This document shows positions 36,211-45,519 of a stretch of 64,000 nucleotides of DNA, one piece after another; position 1 is the first letter of the stretch, and every line of letters starts with the position of its first letter. A model generated the notes under the pieces. The model searched no databases. It saw only the letters and a program-made list of their open reading frames with translations, and was not told the DNA's origin. Both the position numbers and the translations under genes were made by a program. The stretch comes from Niallia circulans NBRC 13626 (GTDB lineage: Bacteria; Bacillota; Bacilli; Bacillales; Cytobacillaceae): NCBI RefSeq assembly GCF_001591585.1, contig NZ_BCVE01000010.1, forward strand, positions 62,001 to 126,000, read 5' to 3'.

Positions 36211-37629
36211 ATGTTTTTTGAGAAATTAAATGATGCTTTTAATGGCTTTATTAATTTAGGAGGATCTGCCATGATGTTTATCATCATTACGATTCTTTCC
36301 TTAATCGTTGGCGTTTCTATCTCGAAAGCAATTGAAGGCGGCCTAAGAATGGCCATTGCCTTAACGGGTATGGGAGCAATTATTTCTTTGCTTACTACTG
36401 CTTTTTCACCAGCACTAAATAGTTTTGTAGAATCTACGGGAGTTGCTTTATCTGTTACAGATTTAGGATGGGCTCCACTCGCTGTCATCACATGGGGATC
36501 TGTTTACACACTCTACTTCGCTTTTATATGCCTTTTAGTAAACGTATTCATGTTGATCGCCAAGAAAACAACAACCTTAAACGTAGATTTATTTAATATT
36601 TGGAATCTCTCTGTCATTGGTCTTCTTACTATGTATTATTCTAACGATAATCTAATTCTTACGACATTATTCGTAGCTTTTATTTACGCATTAATGCTTA
36701 TCAATGCAGATGTAATGAAGCCTACAATCAATGAGCTTTTAGGATATGATCAAAACAACATTACAACAACTGCTCATCCATCCTTACTAATCGCACCACT
36801 TGTTATGGTGTTAAACAAGTTTATCGATATATGCTTACCATTTATTGATAAATTTGACTTTAATGCAGAAGCATTAAATAAAAAAATTGGTTTCTGGGGC
36901 AGTAATTTCGCAATTGGTGCCTACTTAGGGATATTCATCGGTATTCTTGGACAATTGTCGGTCGCAGAAATTTTCACCTTAGCCTTTACTGGTGCTGTTG
37001 CCCTTGAACTATTTGCATTAGTTGGCAGTTGGTTCGGCCCAGCTATTGGTCCTTTATCCGAAGGTATTACATCGAAAATGAGTAAGCGTTTTAAAGGCCG
37101 GAAATTATTGATAGGAATCGACTGGCCAATCTTAGCGACACGCGCAGAACTATGGGCAGTAGCGAATATTTTAGCACCAATCTTGCTGCTAGTCGCTATC
37201 TTTCTTCCCGGCAATACAGTCCTTCCATTAGGAGGAATTCTGCTTACTGTATTAGCCCCAGCTCTTCTAATCGTAACAAAGGGAAGAGTAGTACGCATGA
37301 CCATTATTGGAACCATTTTAATTCCTTTATTCTTATGGGGAGCAACTTTTATTGCTAAATTCGTGACGGAAACCTCCAAAGCTATGGGGAATTTTCCTAA
37401 TGGACTGGCTGCTGACGCCCTGTTCTCTTCCGTGGACTCTGATCCAATTGAAAAAATGCTCGCTATTCTATTTGGAAAAGCTGTCGATACTTGGGATATC
37501 AAATTAATAGGATTCTCCGTGCTAGCTCTTGCCGCTTATATCCTGTTATTCGGCTGGTACTTTAAACAAATGAGAAAGGAAAATAAGAAAATGGAATTGA
37601 AACAAAATACAGATAAGAAAGTGTCATAA
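36211..37629 (+). CDS. orphan PTS EIIC, galactitol (GAT) family
   Basis: A 472-residue membrane protein of the EIIC-GAT (GatC/SgcC) family: GGSAMMFIIITILSLIVGVS, GLRMAIALTGMGAIISL, LLGYDQNNITTTAHPSLL and GPLSEGITSKMSKRFKGR. No EIIA or EIIB lies beside it, although a LacI regulator, ribokinase and epimerase are divergent. It may work as a facilitator feeding the ribokinase, or borrow EIIA/EIIB from another locus. ATG 36211 follows AAGGAAGG. Confidence 0.8.
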   Translation: MFFEKLNDAFNGFINLGGSAMMFIIITILSLIVGVSISKAIEGGLRMAIALTGMGAIISLLTTAFSPALNSFVESTGVALSVTDLGWAPLAVITWGSVYTLYFAFICLLVNVFMLIAKKTTTLNVDLFNIWNLSVIGLLTMYYSNDNLILTTLFVAFIYALMLINADVMKPTINELLGYDQNNITTTAHPSLLIAPLVMVLNKFIDICLPFIDKFDFNAEALNKKIGFWGSNFAIGAYLGIFIGILGQLSVAEIFTLAFTGAVALELFALVGSWFGPAIGPLSEGITSKMSKRFKGRKLLIGIDWPILATRAELWAVANILAPILLLVAIFLPGNTVLPLGGILLTVLAPALLIVTKGRVVRMTIIGTILIPLFLWGATFIAKFVTETSKAMGNFPNGLAADALFSSVDSDPIEKMLAILFGKAVDTWDIKLIGFSVLALAAYILLFGWYFKQMRKENKKMELKQNTDKKVS

Positions 37630-37670
37630 CTAGAAAGTAGGCTGGGACAAAACCCACCTCTAAGACGAAA

Positions 37671-37711
37671 AAAACGGTGAAATTTTACGACAAGTAAAAT
37701 TTCACCGTTTT
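37671..37711 (+). terminator. long terminator-like hairpin after the EIIC gene
   Basis: AAAACGGTGAAATTTTAC and GTAAAATTTCACCGTTTT form an 18-bp stem with loop GACAA, followed by TGCTTATTTTT. The core GGTGAAATTTTACGA recurs at about 40072-40086, so it may belong to a mobile-element end. Confidence 0.7.
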
Positions 37712-37731
37712 GCTTATTTTTACAATAAAAA

Positions 37732-38087
37732 ATAAGGACAACTTCTGATAAATTAAGTTACCACACAAAATCTAATCAGAAAGAAGTGTCCTTATATTTA
37801 AAGATTATATCATGAATCAACTCGTTTTGCCTTTAGATTTAGAAGTAACGTTACAAAATAATGATATTGCCTTCCATGTCCATCATTTAGTGGAAAGTAT
37901 CCCTCAAGAAACGTTTGAACCATTTCTTCAAAATGAAGGTTGTCCTGCCTATCATCCACGCATGAAGCTTAAAATTATTCTATGCACCTTACTCTCAATC
38001 TGTCTTATAAGACATAAAATTAAGGACCTAGTAATATTCAATATATTTACTTTTGTTATTACTTTGCCCAAGATTGTTAAAATCTGA
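37732..38087 (+). mobile_element. IS1182-family transposase remnant
   Basis: From ATG 37812 the frame matches the start of IS1182-type DDE transposases (AFHVHHLVESIPQETFEPFL, NEGCPAYHPRMKLKIILC). It then shifts frame (an extra base near 37990; YSQSV is in the next frame) and ends. Upstream is the inverted pair ATAAGGACAACTTCTGAT (37732-37749) and ATCAGAAAGAAGTGTCCTTA (37775-37794). The catalytic core is missing, so it is dead. Confidence 0.75.
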
Positions 38088-38270
38088 TTTCAATATAATA
38101 GAGATACTGTTTTATCAAGTTAGATATACTAGAGTAATTTAGTATTTAATGCAGAAATTGTAAGAATATAGTCTCTTATTTAAATAGAGGACTATCTTTC
38201 AAGAGATTTGCAATTTTTAAAAGGTTAGACGCAATGATAAACTGTGAAGTAAATTTAAGGAGGGATAATG

Positions 38271-39151
38271 ATGATGATAGAACGACATAAAGGAATTTTG
38301 ATTGTTTTTTTCTATCAATAGTTTTTTTAGGATTCTCATTGGAAGCCTCAGCAGATACAAATTTTGATAGTTTATTAGTTGAAAAGGGATTCTCAAAAGA
38401 AGAGATACTGTCAATGAATGAGGAAACTAAAGAAAAACTTGCTACTTCGACAGGAGAAAAAGCAGATTATACTATTACAAAAAAGGAATATTATAATAGT
38501 TTAAATGGAAAAAAATATGAAGTAACAAATGAAAATCGAAATCAAATAAACGAACTGATTGAAAAAGATATCGCTAAATATAATAAAGAAAATAACATAC
38601 CTATTAGCAATACAAAGACGTCATTAGCTAGTATTAATTCTTATGATAACGGAGATTATTATAATGATGATAAATTATCAGTTTCTGCATTTGTAGATAA
38701 GTCTTCAAGTAATGCAACTGAGTATTCATATCGTGCATTTTTAAATTTCACTTGGTCTGATTATGCTGATTTGCAGTGGACAGATAATGTCGCTATTGCC
38801 TGGGATAATAGATTTATTGGGGTTACAAATTCTCTAGATGGGTTTTATTCTTACCTTCATGTATTTAACAATAATTATGTCAGCGCTAAAATGGATACCT
38901 CACAAAATCTGTATGGTATAAGTGGGAAGTTCTTATTACCTAATACATACTTTATGACTGGTGGACTTAGTCAAGATATAAAAGTTCCCGTTAAATTTAA
39001 AAATGAGACTGGAAAATTTCAAGCTAAGTATATTCATTCATTAATTCCTTTCACTGGAGCCGTAAGTATTGGAAAGGCGTCTGTAAATGTACCTACTGGT
39101 TGGTTATGTCAAGAGTTTGTATTAGATTTTAATATTAAAATTGGTAATTAA
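38271..39151 (+). pseudogene. secreted protein, signal peptide out of frame at a T7 tract
   Basis: AAGGAGGG is followed by three ATGs (38268, 38271, 38274) and MIERHKGILIVFF, then a stop. One extra T in the T7 run at 38305-38311 would join this to LSIVFLGFSLEASA and the open frame to 39151, giving a textbook signal peptide and a ~255-residue mature protein. The mature part is beta-rich with many Asn, Tyr and Asp (INSYDNGDYYNDDKLSVSAF, YRAFLNFTWSDYADLQWTD). The family is unknown. Only Cys in a C-terminal WLCQEF. Loss of function, phase variation or a sequencing error are all possible. Confidence 0.6.
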
Positions 39152-39242
39152 CAAATAATTTTCTTACACACAATTTATAGGTTTTATTTTTTCAGAGATT
39201 AAACTTGAGACTAATAAAGTATTTAAAAGGAAAGGAGGATTT

Positions 39243-39908
39243 ATGTATTTAATTATAGCCAGCTCCATCTATTTCCTTCTATGTACTTCTGTTTTTATTC
39301 TTCAGAAGAAAAAAAGTTCTATTCTTTTTTTGAAGCTAACATTCATATACATTATTACATTTGTTTCGTTTAAAACAGAATCTATTACTATACCAATAGG
39401 AATAATACTTGGAATAATCTTTCTATTCTTAGTCAAAAAGGATAAAAAAATAGTGCTTTTCTCATTAATTTTTGGGATTTTAACTAACACTTTGCTTCAT
39501 TTTTTTATTCCTCCTATTTCGATAGACCATCTCGCTGAATCTACGGAGGTTTATGAAGTGGTGAAGAAATTTAATGAAGTAGAATATGTTAAAACGTTCT
39601 TAGAAAAAGAAGAAATACAATTAGATATTAAAAAATTTGTAGATAGTGATTTAGATATTCCTTATTTCATGCTAGTCTCTTATATTCTTATCGATAATGG
39701 TGTTACTGTTAATGGAAGAGAAGAGCTTATGTCTACTCCTCATGAAAGGCATTTATCAGGTACTAAAATAACAACAAAAGACAAGGCAGAAGAAATATAT
39801 TTGAATTATAATGGAATAGATTACATTGGTCTCTTTGAATACTCAAAAAAAGAACCCTATTTAAAAGTAGTAGTAAGAGGCAGTGTTAAGAAAGGATTGG
39901 TAGATTAA
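39243..39908 (+). CDS. hypothetical membrane protein (221 aa)
   Basis: The first ~100 residues hold three to four hydrophobic helices (YLIIASSIYFLLCTSVFIL, ILFLKLTFIYIITFVSF, IPIGIILGIIFLFLV, FSLIFGILTNTLLHFF). The rest is a soluble, charged domain (YEVVKKFNEVEYVKTFLEKE). GGAAAGGAGG precedes the ATG and a terminator follows. It probably forms a unit with the secreted-protein gene upstream, perhaps for its handling or immunity. No family was recognised. Confidence 0.6.
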   Translation: MYLIIASSIYFLLCTSVFILQKKKSSILFLKLTFIYIITFVSFKTESITIPIGIILGIIFLFLVKKDKKIVLFSLIFGILTNTLLHFFIPPISIDHLAESTEVYEVVKKFNEVEYVKTFLEKEEIQLDIKKFVDSDLDIPYFMLVSYILIDNGVTVNGREELMSTPHERHLSGTKITTKDKAEEIYLNYNGIDYIGLFEYSKKEPYLKVVVRGSVKKGLVD

Positions 39909-39925
39909 TGGTGTAATATTTATAA

Positions 39926-39954
39926 GGGCGCTAATCCAAGAAGGACTAGCGCCC
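39926..39954 (+). terminator. terminator of the accessory gene pair
   Basis: GGGCGCTA and TAGCGCCC form a strong GC stem with an inner GG/CC pair, 18 bp after the stop. Confidence 0.75.
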
Positions 39955-40411
39955 GATCTATTATATCTTTTTTATCCTATATAAAGTTAGTAGACTTAAT
40001 AATTACCATTTGGTCCTATAGATTTATATTTTGATAAGACTAGGACCAACCTCTCCGCAGAAATGAAAGGCGGTGAAATTTTACGAAGAGGAAAATTGAT
40101 ATGCTTCCTGTCAAATAGACCAATTGATTTCCTGCTATGCAATTTTTACTTTAAATAAAATAAAAATTCGATACCCTATACTTATTGCAGTTTTTATTTT
40201 CCCACCCCTAATACAAGCAATTAAAGAAAACGACAGGTAAAGGATTAGTGTACTTAATTATTATTTTTAACGGCCTAATTCAACCATATCAATACAGATA
40301 TGAGATTTTTCATAACAATATTTGAGTCCATTATTCGAACTGCTGTATTCATCCTTCAGCAGATTCTACTACCAAAAGAAGTCCTCATCTTCTATCTATT
40401 CAAAATTTTTA
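39955..40411. other. gene-free region with a partial direct repeat
   Basis: No gene was found. At about 40037-40100 the sequence (AGGACCAACCTCTC, then GGCGGTGAAATTTTACGA) is a degraded direct copy of 37648-37700 next to the IS1182 scrap. The two copies bracket the accessory genes. Confidence 0.45.
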
Positions 40412-40440
40412 TTCAAAATACGAACTTTTTAAGTTACAAT
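40412..40440 (+). promoter_or_regulatory. promoter with PurBox-like site
   Basis: TTCAAA (40412-40417) and TACAAT (40435-40440) are 17 bp apart. AAATACGAACTTT at 40416-40428 matches the PurR PurBox (AWWWCCGAACWWT) at 12 of 13 positions and covers the -35 edge. A riboswitch begins about 18 bp downstream. Confidence 0.5.
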
Positions 40441-40458
40441 GTAAATATTGTACGTAAA

Positions 40459-40580
40459 TAACCCGTATAATCCCGGTAATATGGTCTGGGAGTCTCTACA
40501 GAGTGACCCTAAATCACTCTACTATGGACGGAAAATTTCTTTTTCTAGAAACCGTTCTACTTTGCTGAACGGTTTTTTTC
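40459..40580 (+). ncRNA. variant purine riboswitch with terminator
   Basis: The aptamer at about 40459-40531 has CGTATAATC, an L2-like AATATGG, AGTCTCTAC (J2/3), a strong P3 (AGAGTGA/TCACTCT) with loop CCCTAAA, and ACTATGG closing P1. It keeps the C before TATGG typical of guanine-class switches, but P3 is longer and J2/3 has C for a usual T. AACCGTTC and GAACGGTT (40550-40574) plus T7 form the terminator. It controls the permease and phosphoribosyltransferase genes. Confidence 0.85.
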
Positions 40581-40617
40581 TATAGGACATTGCGGGAAAT
40601 AGTAAAGGAGAAGGAAA

Positions 40618-41691
40618 ATGGAAGATATACTAAAAGACATACTAGCAGCATTTAGTGTTGTATTAAATGGATTGCCTCAAGGGTTACTGGCGCTATCATT
40701 TGGCTTTGCGTCCGTGCCAACTGCGCTTGCCTTTCTTGTAGGTGCTGCTGGGAATAGCTTAACAAGCAATGTGGCCGTTATTTCCTTTCAGGCGGAAACC
40801 ATAACAGTTGCAGGAACAATGGGAAAAAATATGCGCGAACGGCTCTCTTCCATCTTTTTTGGTGCCTTTTTATTAGTTATTATAGGTGTTTTTGGATTGA
40901 TGGAACAAATCGTTGCCTGGATTGGTCCTGTTATTACAAATGGGATGATGGCTGGTGTTGGTTTTATGCTTGCGAAGGTTGCCTGGGATATGGCGAAAAA
41001 CGATCGATTGATTGGGATAACTTCATTCGCTAGTGCCTTATTAACCTATATTATTTCAAAAGACTTAGTATATACAATCACTGTTTCTGTGCTGCTTTCT
41101 AGCATTGTCTATCATTTCACTAAAAAAGAATCTGCCACTGTAACAAATATGCTAACAGAAGATAAATTTAAGCTCCAAAAGTTTATTCTCAACCCTTCTG
41201 TTATTCGCGGGGCACTCGCTCTTGTTTGTTTAAATATTGGTGCTAATATTGCCTTTGGAAAAATCAATGGAGAAATCGCTGGAGCAAATGTAAACATTGA
41301 CACGCTAACAATTATTAGTAGTTTAGCAGATATGGTCTCTTCTCTATTTGGTGGAGGACCTGTGGAAATCATTATTTCCGCGACTGCTTCTGCTCCCCAT
41401 GCAGTATGGGCAGGTGTACTAACAATGGCCATCATGGCAGCGATCCTGTTCTTCAAACTTTTGCCGAAGATTGGAAAATATGTACCCAGCTCATCCATTG
41501 CCGGTTTCCTTTTCGTCCTAGGTGCGATTGTGACATTACCAGGCAATGCAACAGCTGCACTAACTGGTACAGAAGCTAGTTCTCCTATTGTTGGAGCCAT
41601 TACTATCATCGTAACAGCCATTGCCGATCCATTTTTAGGGTTATTAGCTGGCGTTGTGATGGAATTTTTACTAGGACTCTTTGGAGTTTAA
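40618..41691 (+). CDS. NCS2-like purine permease (short type)
   Basis: A 357-residue membrane protein with about ten to eleven helices: VLNGLPQGLLALSFGFASVP, GNSLTSNVAVISFQAETITV, FGGGPVEIIISATASAPHA. It belongs to the xanthine/uracil-permease-like group that is shorter than classical NCS2 (about 450). Position behind a purine riboswitch and in front of a phosphoribosyltransferase gene makes a purine base the likely substrate. GGAGAAGG precedes the ATG. Confidence 0.75.
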   Translation: MEDILKDILAAFSVVLNGLPQGLLALSFGFASVPTALAFLVGAAGNSLTSNVAVISFQAETITVAGTMGKNMRERLSSIFFGAFLLVIIGVFGLMEQIVAWIGPVITNGMMAGVGFMLAKVAWDMAKNDRLIGITSFASALLTYIISKDLVYTITVSVLLSSIVYHFTKKESATVTNMLTEDKFKLQKFILNPSVIRGALALVCLNIGANIAFGKINGEIAGANVNIDTLTIISSLADMVSSLFGGGPVEIIISATASAPHAVWAGVLTMAIMAAILFFKLLPKIGKYVPSSSIAGFLFVLGAIVTLPGNATAALTGTEASSPIVGAITIIVTAIADPFLGLLAGVVMEFLLGLFGV

Positions 41692-41706
41692 GAAAAAGGA
41701 GGATTT

Positions 41707-42243
41707 ATGATGGAGACTTATTCACTAACAGTTGCAGGAGTAAAAAGAGAGTTACCGATTATCCCTATTTCAAATGATTTAAAGATTGCAAGCTTTGTCA
41801 TTTTAGGTGATACAGAAATCGTCGTTGCAGCCGCTTCCCTTTTAGCAGAGCAATTGAAAGACATCGATTATTTAGTAACAGCTGAGGCAAAAGGAATTCC
41901 CCTCGTCCATGAATTATCGAAACAACTCAACATGCCAGAATATATCGTTGCTCGAAAAAGTGTAAAACCCTATATGGACGAACCGCTAATCAATCAAGTC
42001 GTGTCCATTACCACACAAAAAGAACAATTACTCTGTTTAGATGGAAAAGACGCCGCCAAGATTAAAGGAAAACGCATTGCCATAATTGATGATGTCATTA
42101 GCACCGGGGAATCGATACGAGTACTCGAGGAACTAGTTACCAAAGCAGGAGGAATCGTTGTTTCCAAAGCTGCCATTCTTGCTGAAGGAGATGCTGCCGA
42201 AAGAGATGATATCGTTTATTTAGAGAAGTTGCCTGTGTTTTAA
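41707..42243 (+). CDS. adenine/xanthine-type phosphoribosyltransferase
   Basis: A 178-residue type I PRTase with the PRPP loop IAIIDDVISTGESIRVLEEL, an upstream YLVTAEAKGIPLVHELSK and ARKSVKPY, as in Apt/Xpt-like proteins. It would convert a purine base and PRPP to the nucleotide, trapping what the co-transcribed permease brings in. It starts 15 bp after the permease stop with an AAGGAGG site (two ATGs in tandem). The exact base is not clear by eye. Confidence 0.8.
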   Translation: MMETYSLTVAGVKRELPIIPISNDLKIASFVILGDTEIVVAAASLLAEQLKDIDYLVTAEAKGIPLVHELSKQLNMPEYIVARKSVKPYMDEPLINQVVSITTQKEQLLCLDGKDAAKIKGKRIAIIDDVISTGESIRVLEELVTKAGGIVVSKAAILAEGDAAERDDIVYLEKLPVF

Positions 42244-42302
42244 TAGGTTGGGATACAAAGAATGTTTTTTGTGAAGGATTAAAAAAATTGCGTAGTAAAA
42301 AC

Positions 42303-42333
42303 AGCCATTGGAACAAACATTGTTCTAATGGCT
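42303..42333 (+). terminator. terminator of the permease/PRTase operon
   Basis: AGCCATTGGAACA and TGTTCTAATGGCT make a 13-bp stem with two mismatches, followed by CTTCATTATTTTATT. Confidence 0.7.
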
Positions 42334-42390
42334 CTTCATTATTTTATTCACTTTAAAAACAGTACCCGAAGCTCTACAATACTCCCTCAA

Positions 42391-42418
42391 AAAAGAAAGC
42401 AGGAGAAACCATCCTGCT
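42391..42418 (-). terminator. terminator overlapping the transaldolase stop
   Basis: AGCAGGA and TCCTGCT form a stem; read leftward it ends in TTTCTTTTTT. One arm overlaps the stop codon region of the transaldolase remnant. Confidence 0.7.
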
Positions 42419-42937
42419 AAATAATGGAATATCCTAATTCTTGTACGTCCTTATTAAACATTTTTACTGTGTCTAGGGATATAGTTTTTAGGTCTCTACC
42501 TACGTTTTCTAGTTTGTTAAGGATGTCGGGAGAGCAGGTGATGATCGAGCAGCCACATGCGTCTGCTTGCATGATGTTTAATAGCTCTCTCGAACTGGCC
42601 CATAATAGCTCTGTTCCTTCTTTTTTGCTGCATATTTTGGCGGCTTCTTTCATAGTGGGAATAGGATCGATTCCCGAATCTGCAATTCTGCCGGCGAATA
42701 CGGAAACATTATTTTTTGTTCCAGATTTGAAGGCTTGAACCGTTTCTTCGACTTGGTCTAGTGTTAAAATGGCTGTAATGTTTAATTGCATTCCTTTACT
42801 GGATAGTTTTTTGATTAAGGGAATAGATGATTGCCCCATCGAATTAGTAATTGGTATTTTAATATAGACATTTTCTCCCCAGCTATTTATCTTTTCTGCT
42901 TCTTTCTCCATGATGGCAAAGTCATCGGAAAATACTT
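42417..42937 (-). pseudogene. transaldolase/fructose-6-P aldolase, 5'-truncated
   Basis: The frame reads VFSDDFAIMEKEAEKINSWG, NVYIKIPITNSMGQ (Schiff-base Lys in YIKIP), LNITAILTLDQVEE, VFAGRIADSGIDP and ends normally. The first ~50 residues of a ~215-residue FSA/TalC-type protein are missing: an in-frame TAA lies directly before VFSDDF. An ATG at 42911 exists but lacks a good site. So the gene lost its 5' end at about 42937. Confidence 0.75.
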
Positions 42938-43021
42938 AAAATAAAAAATTTCCCTTTAATCATAAAACCCCCATATTCTTCATTCATAAATCTATACATA
43001 ATTGTTTAGCATCAATCAAAT

Positions 43022-44083
43022 TTATTGATGAATATTTGTTAAAATATTTTTAATAGCATTATAGCTCGGTTTTTTTTCATAAACACTATTCAGCAACAGA
43101 GGACTATCACTCCTTATCCAAGTATATTTATCTGTAAATCCCCACATACTAAAAACGGTACAACTTCCCTTTAAATTCATACATGAATTTAACACAACTG
43201 AATATTGCTCAGCCTGTTTCTTTAGCTTTAACTTTTCAGAATAATTACTATCAGAAATCTTTACATCTAATTCCGTAACATTTATTTTTAAACCAATATC
43301 TCTAAACCTTTCCATATTTATTGTTATCTCATTTTCAGTGAATTTTTGATATAGATTGGTATGAAATTGAAATCCAATTCCATCAACTGGTATTTTTTCA
43401 TTTTTAAAACTTTTTAACAAATTAAAAATTGCATTTGATTTTTCATTAGTTACTTCAGCACTATAATCATTGTAAAATAATAGCGCATCAGGATCTGCCT
43501 CTTTTGCCCATATAAAAGCCTTTTTTATATATTCAGGTCCAATAGTTCTTAACCAATAAGAATCTTTTAAACTACCATCATTATTAAAAGCCTCATTTAC
43601 AACATCCCAAGCATATACCCTACCTTTATACCTGTTAACTACTGTATATATATGATTTTTTAAAATTTGTTCAGCTTCTTCCTTAGTAAAGTTAGAATTC
43701 TCAAGCCAATCAGGTATTCTTTTATCCCAAACGAGAGTATGCCCTCTAACTTTTATTTCATTTTCTTCAGCAAATTCGACAATCTTGTCGGCATTTTTGA
43801 AATTAAATTTATTTAAATTCGGTTGTACTACACTAAACTTCATCTCATTTTCTGGAGTAATAATACTAAATTCTTCTCTTATTTTTTTCTTATATTCAGC
43901 ATCATTATTAAGTGCCTCTCCGTTCACTGCTGTCCCAATTAATAAATCATGCTTTCTACCTTCCACTTTTAAGCTACTATTTTTATTAGTGTTTACTTCT
44001 ATATTAAATATAAATATTCCAATACAAATGAATAATAGTAGTAGAAATATAATTAATTTGAGTCTCGATCTCTTATATTGCAT
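43022..44083 (-). CDS. GH10 endo-1,4-beta-xylanase, membrane-anchored
   Basis: A 353-residue protein: N-terminal membrane segment (LIIFLLLLFICIGIFIFNI) without a clear cleavage site, then a GH10 domain with ITPENEMKFSVVQP, RGHTLVWDKRIPDWL, WDVVNEAFN (acid/base Glu), NVTELDVKI (nucleophile Glu) and a Trp-rich end. It cuts beta-1,4-xylan or a related chain outside the cell. It is very AT-rich, lies 3' of the exopolysaccharide operon behind a terminator, and may trim that polymer or plant xylan. Confidence 0.87.
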   Translation of the reverse strand: MQYKRSRLKLIIFLLLLFICIGIFIFNIEVNTNKNSSLKVEGRKHDLLIGTAVNGEALNNDAEYKKKIREEFSIITPENEMKFSVVQPNLNKFNFKNADKIVEFAEENEIKVRGHTLVWDKRIPDWLENSNFTKEEAEQILKNHIYTVVNRYKGRVYAWDVVNEAFNNDGSLKDSYWLRTIGPEYIKKAFIWAKEADPDALLFYNDYSAEVTNEKSNAIFNLLKSFKNEKIPVDGIGFQFHTNLYQKFTENEITINMERFRDIGLKINVTELDVKISDSNYSEKLKLKKQAEQYSVVLNSCMNLKGSCTVFSMWGFTDKYTWIRSDSPLLLNSVYEKKPSYNAIKNILTNIHQ

Positions 44084-44226
44084 TCTAAAGCTCCTAATGA
44101 ATAGTTTTATTGAGTATACTTATTTCCTAAAAATCAATATATCTATTATTTATATTTGGTATCTATATTCTCTTAAAGTAAAAACTCTTAGTTATTTTTT
44201 CAGTTCAATTTCCTATCAAAATACTC

Positions 44227-44258
44227 AAAAGGAGCACTAAAAAAATAGTACTCCTTTT
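44227..44258 (-). terminator. terminator of the exopolysaccharide operon
   Basis: AAAAGGAGCACTA and TAGTACTCCTTTT pair across an A-rich loop, 33 bp after the ugd stop. Confidence 0.75.
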
Positions 44259-44290
44259 ATATGCTTATTATCCATTTTATTTCACAAATA

Positions 44291-45457
44291 CTAATCTCTA
44301 CTAAACAAATCCCTCGTATAAACCTTCTCTTCAACATCTGCTAAATCACTAGATAATCTATTAGCAACAATCACATCAGAAATTTCCTTAAATTGATCGA
44401 AATCATTAATCACCCTAGAATTATAGAAAGTTTCTTCCTGCAATGCTGGTTCATAAACAACTACTTCAATCCCTTTTGCTTTTATACGTTTCATAACACC
44501 TTGTATAGCAGATTGTCTAAAGTTATCTGAATCCATTTTCATTGTTAAGCGATAAATACCAACAATTTTTGGATTCTTTTTAATAATCATTTCTGCTATG
44601 TGATCTTTTCTCGTTCTATTGGCATCGACAATGGCTGTCATGATATTATTTGGAACATCTGCATAATTAGCTAAAAGTTGTTTTGTGTCTTTGGGTAAGC
44701 AATAGCCACCATATCCAAATGAAGGATTGTTATAATGAGTTCCGATTCTTGGATCTAATCCAACACCATCAATAATTTGTTTTGAATCTAACCCTCTTAC
44801 TTCAGCATAAGAATCAAGTTCATTAAAGAATGCTACTCTCATCGCTAAATATGTATTAGCAAATAGTTTAATAGCTTCTGCTTCAGTAGAATTCGTAAAT
44901 AATACATCGATATCTTCTTTAATTGCACCCTGTACTAGTAAATTAGCAAAAACTTTTGCTCTTTCTGATTGTTCGCCTAACACAATGCGCGATGGATACA
45001 AATTATCATAAAGTGCTTTACCTTCTCTTAAGAACTCCGGTGAAAAGATAATATTCTCTGTTTCAAATTTCTCCTTAATTTTCTCAGTATATCCTACCGG
45101 AACAGTAGATTTGATAACCATTACAGCTTCTGGATTAATAGATAGTACATTAGCAATTACAGCTTCAACTGTTCTAGTATTAAAATAATTTTTTTCTGGA
45201 TCATAATTAGTTGGTGTAGATATGATTACATATTCTGCATCCTTAAAAGCTTTAAAGTTATCAGTAGTAGCTGATAATTTTAATTCCTTTGTTGCCAAGT
45301 ATTCCTCTATTTCATGATCTATTATCGGGGATTTTTTCTTATTAATTAAATCTACCTTTTCTTGTATAATATCAAGCGCAATTACGTCATTATGTTGAGC
45401 TAAAAGAATAGCATTAGATAGACCCACATAACCAGTCCCAGCAACGGTAATTTTCAT
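44291..45457 (-). CDS. ugd: UDP-glucose 6-dehydrogenase
   Basis: A 388-residue nucleotide-sugar dehydrogenase: [23 protein letters not shown] site, [31 protein letters not shown] and the catalytic Cys in [12 protein letters not shown]. The length matches short Ugd enzymes, not the ~430-residue WecC type. It makes UDP-glucuronate, fitting the Alg14/13-type transferase pair in the same operon. It is the last gene before the terminator. Confidence 0.87.
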   Translation of the reverse strand: MKITVAGTGYVGLSNAILLAQHNDVIALDIIQEKVDLINKKKSPIIDHEIEEYLATKELKLSATTDNFKAFKDAEYVIISTPTNYDPEKNYFNTRTVEAVIANVLSINPEAVMVIKSTVPVGYTEKIKEKFETENIIFSPEFLREGKALYDNLYPSRIVLGEQSERAKVFANLLVQGAIKEDIDVLFTNSTEAEAIKLFANTYLAMRVAFFNELDSYAEVRGLDSKQIIDGVGLDPRIGTHYNNPSFGYGGYCLPKDTKQLLANYADVPNNIMTAIVDANRTRKDHIAEMIIKKNPKIVGIYRLTMKMDSDNFRQSAIQGVMKRIKAKGIEVVVYEPALQEETFYNSRVINDFDQFKEISDVIVANRLSSDLADVEEKVYTRDLFSRD

Positions 45458-45519
45458 ATATTAGGCACACTTCCTTTAAGTTTGTAAATCCAAATTAAAT
45501 TAGAAGTAAAGTTAATCCT

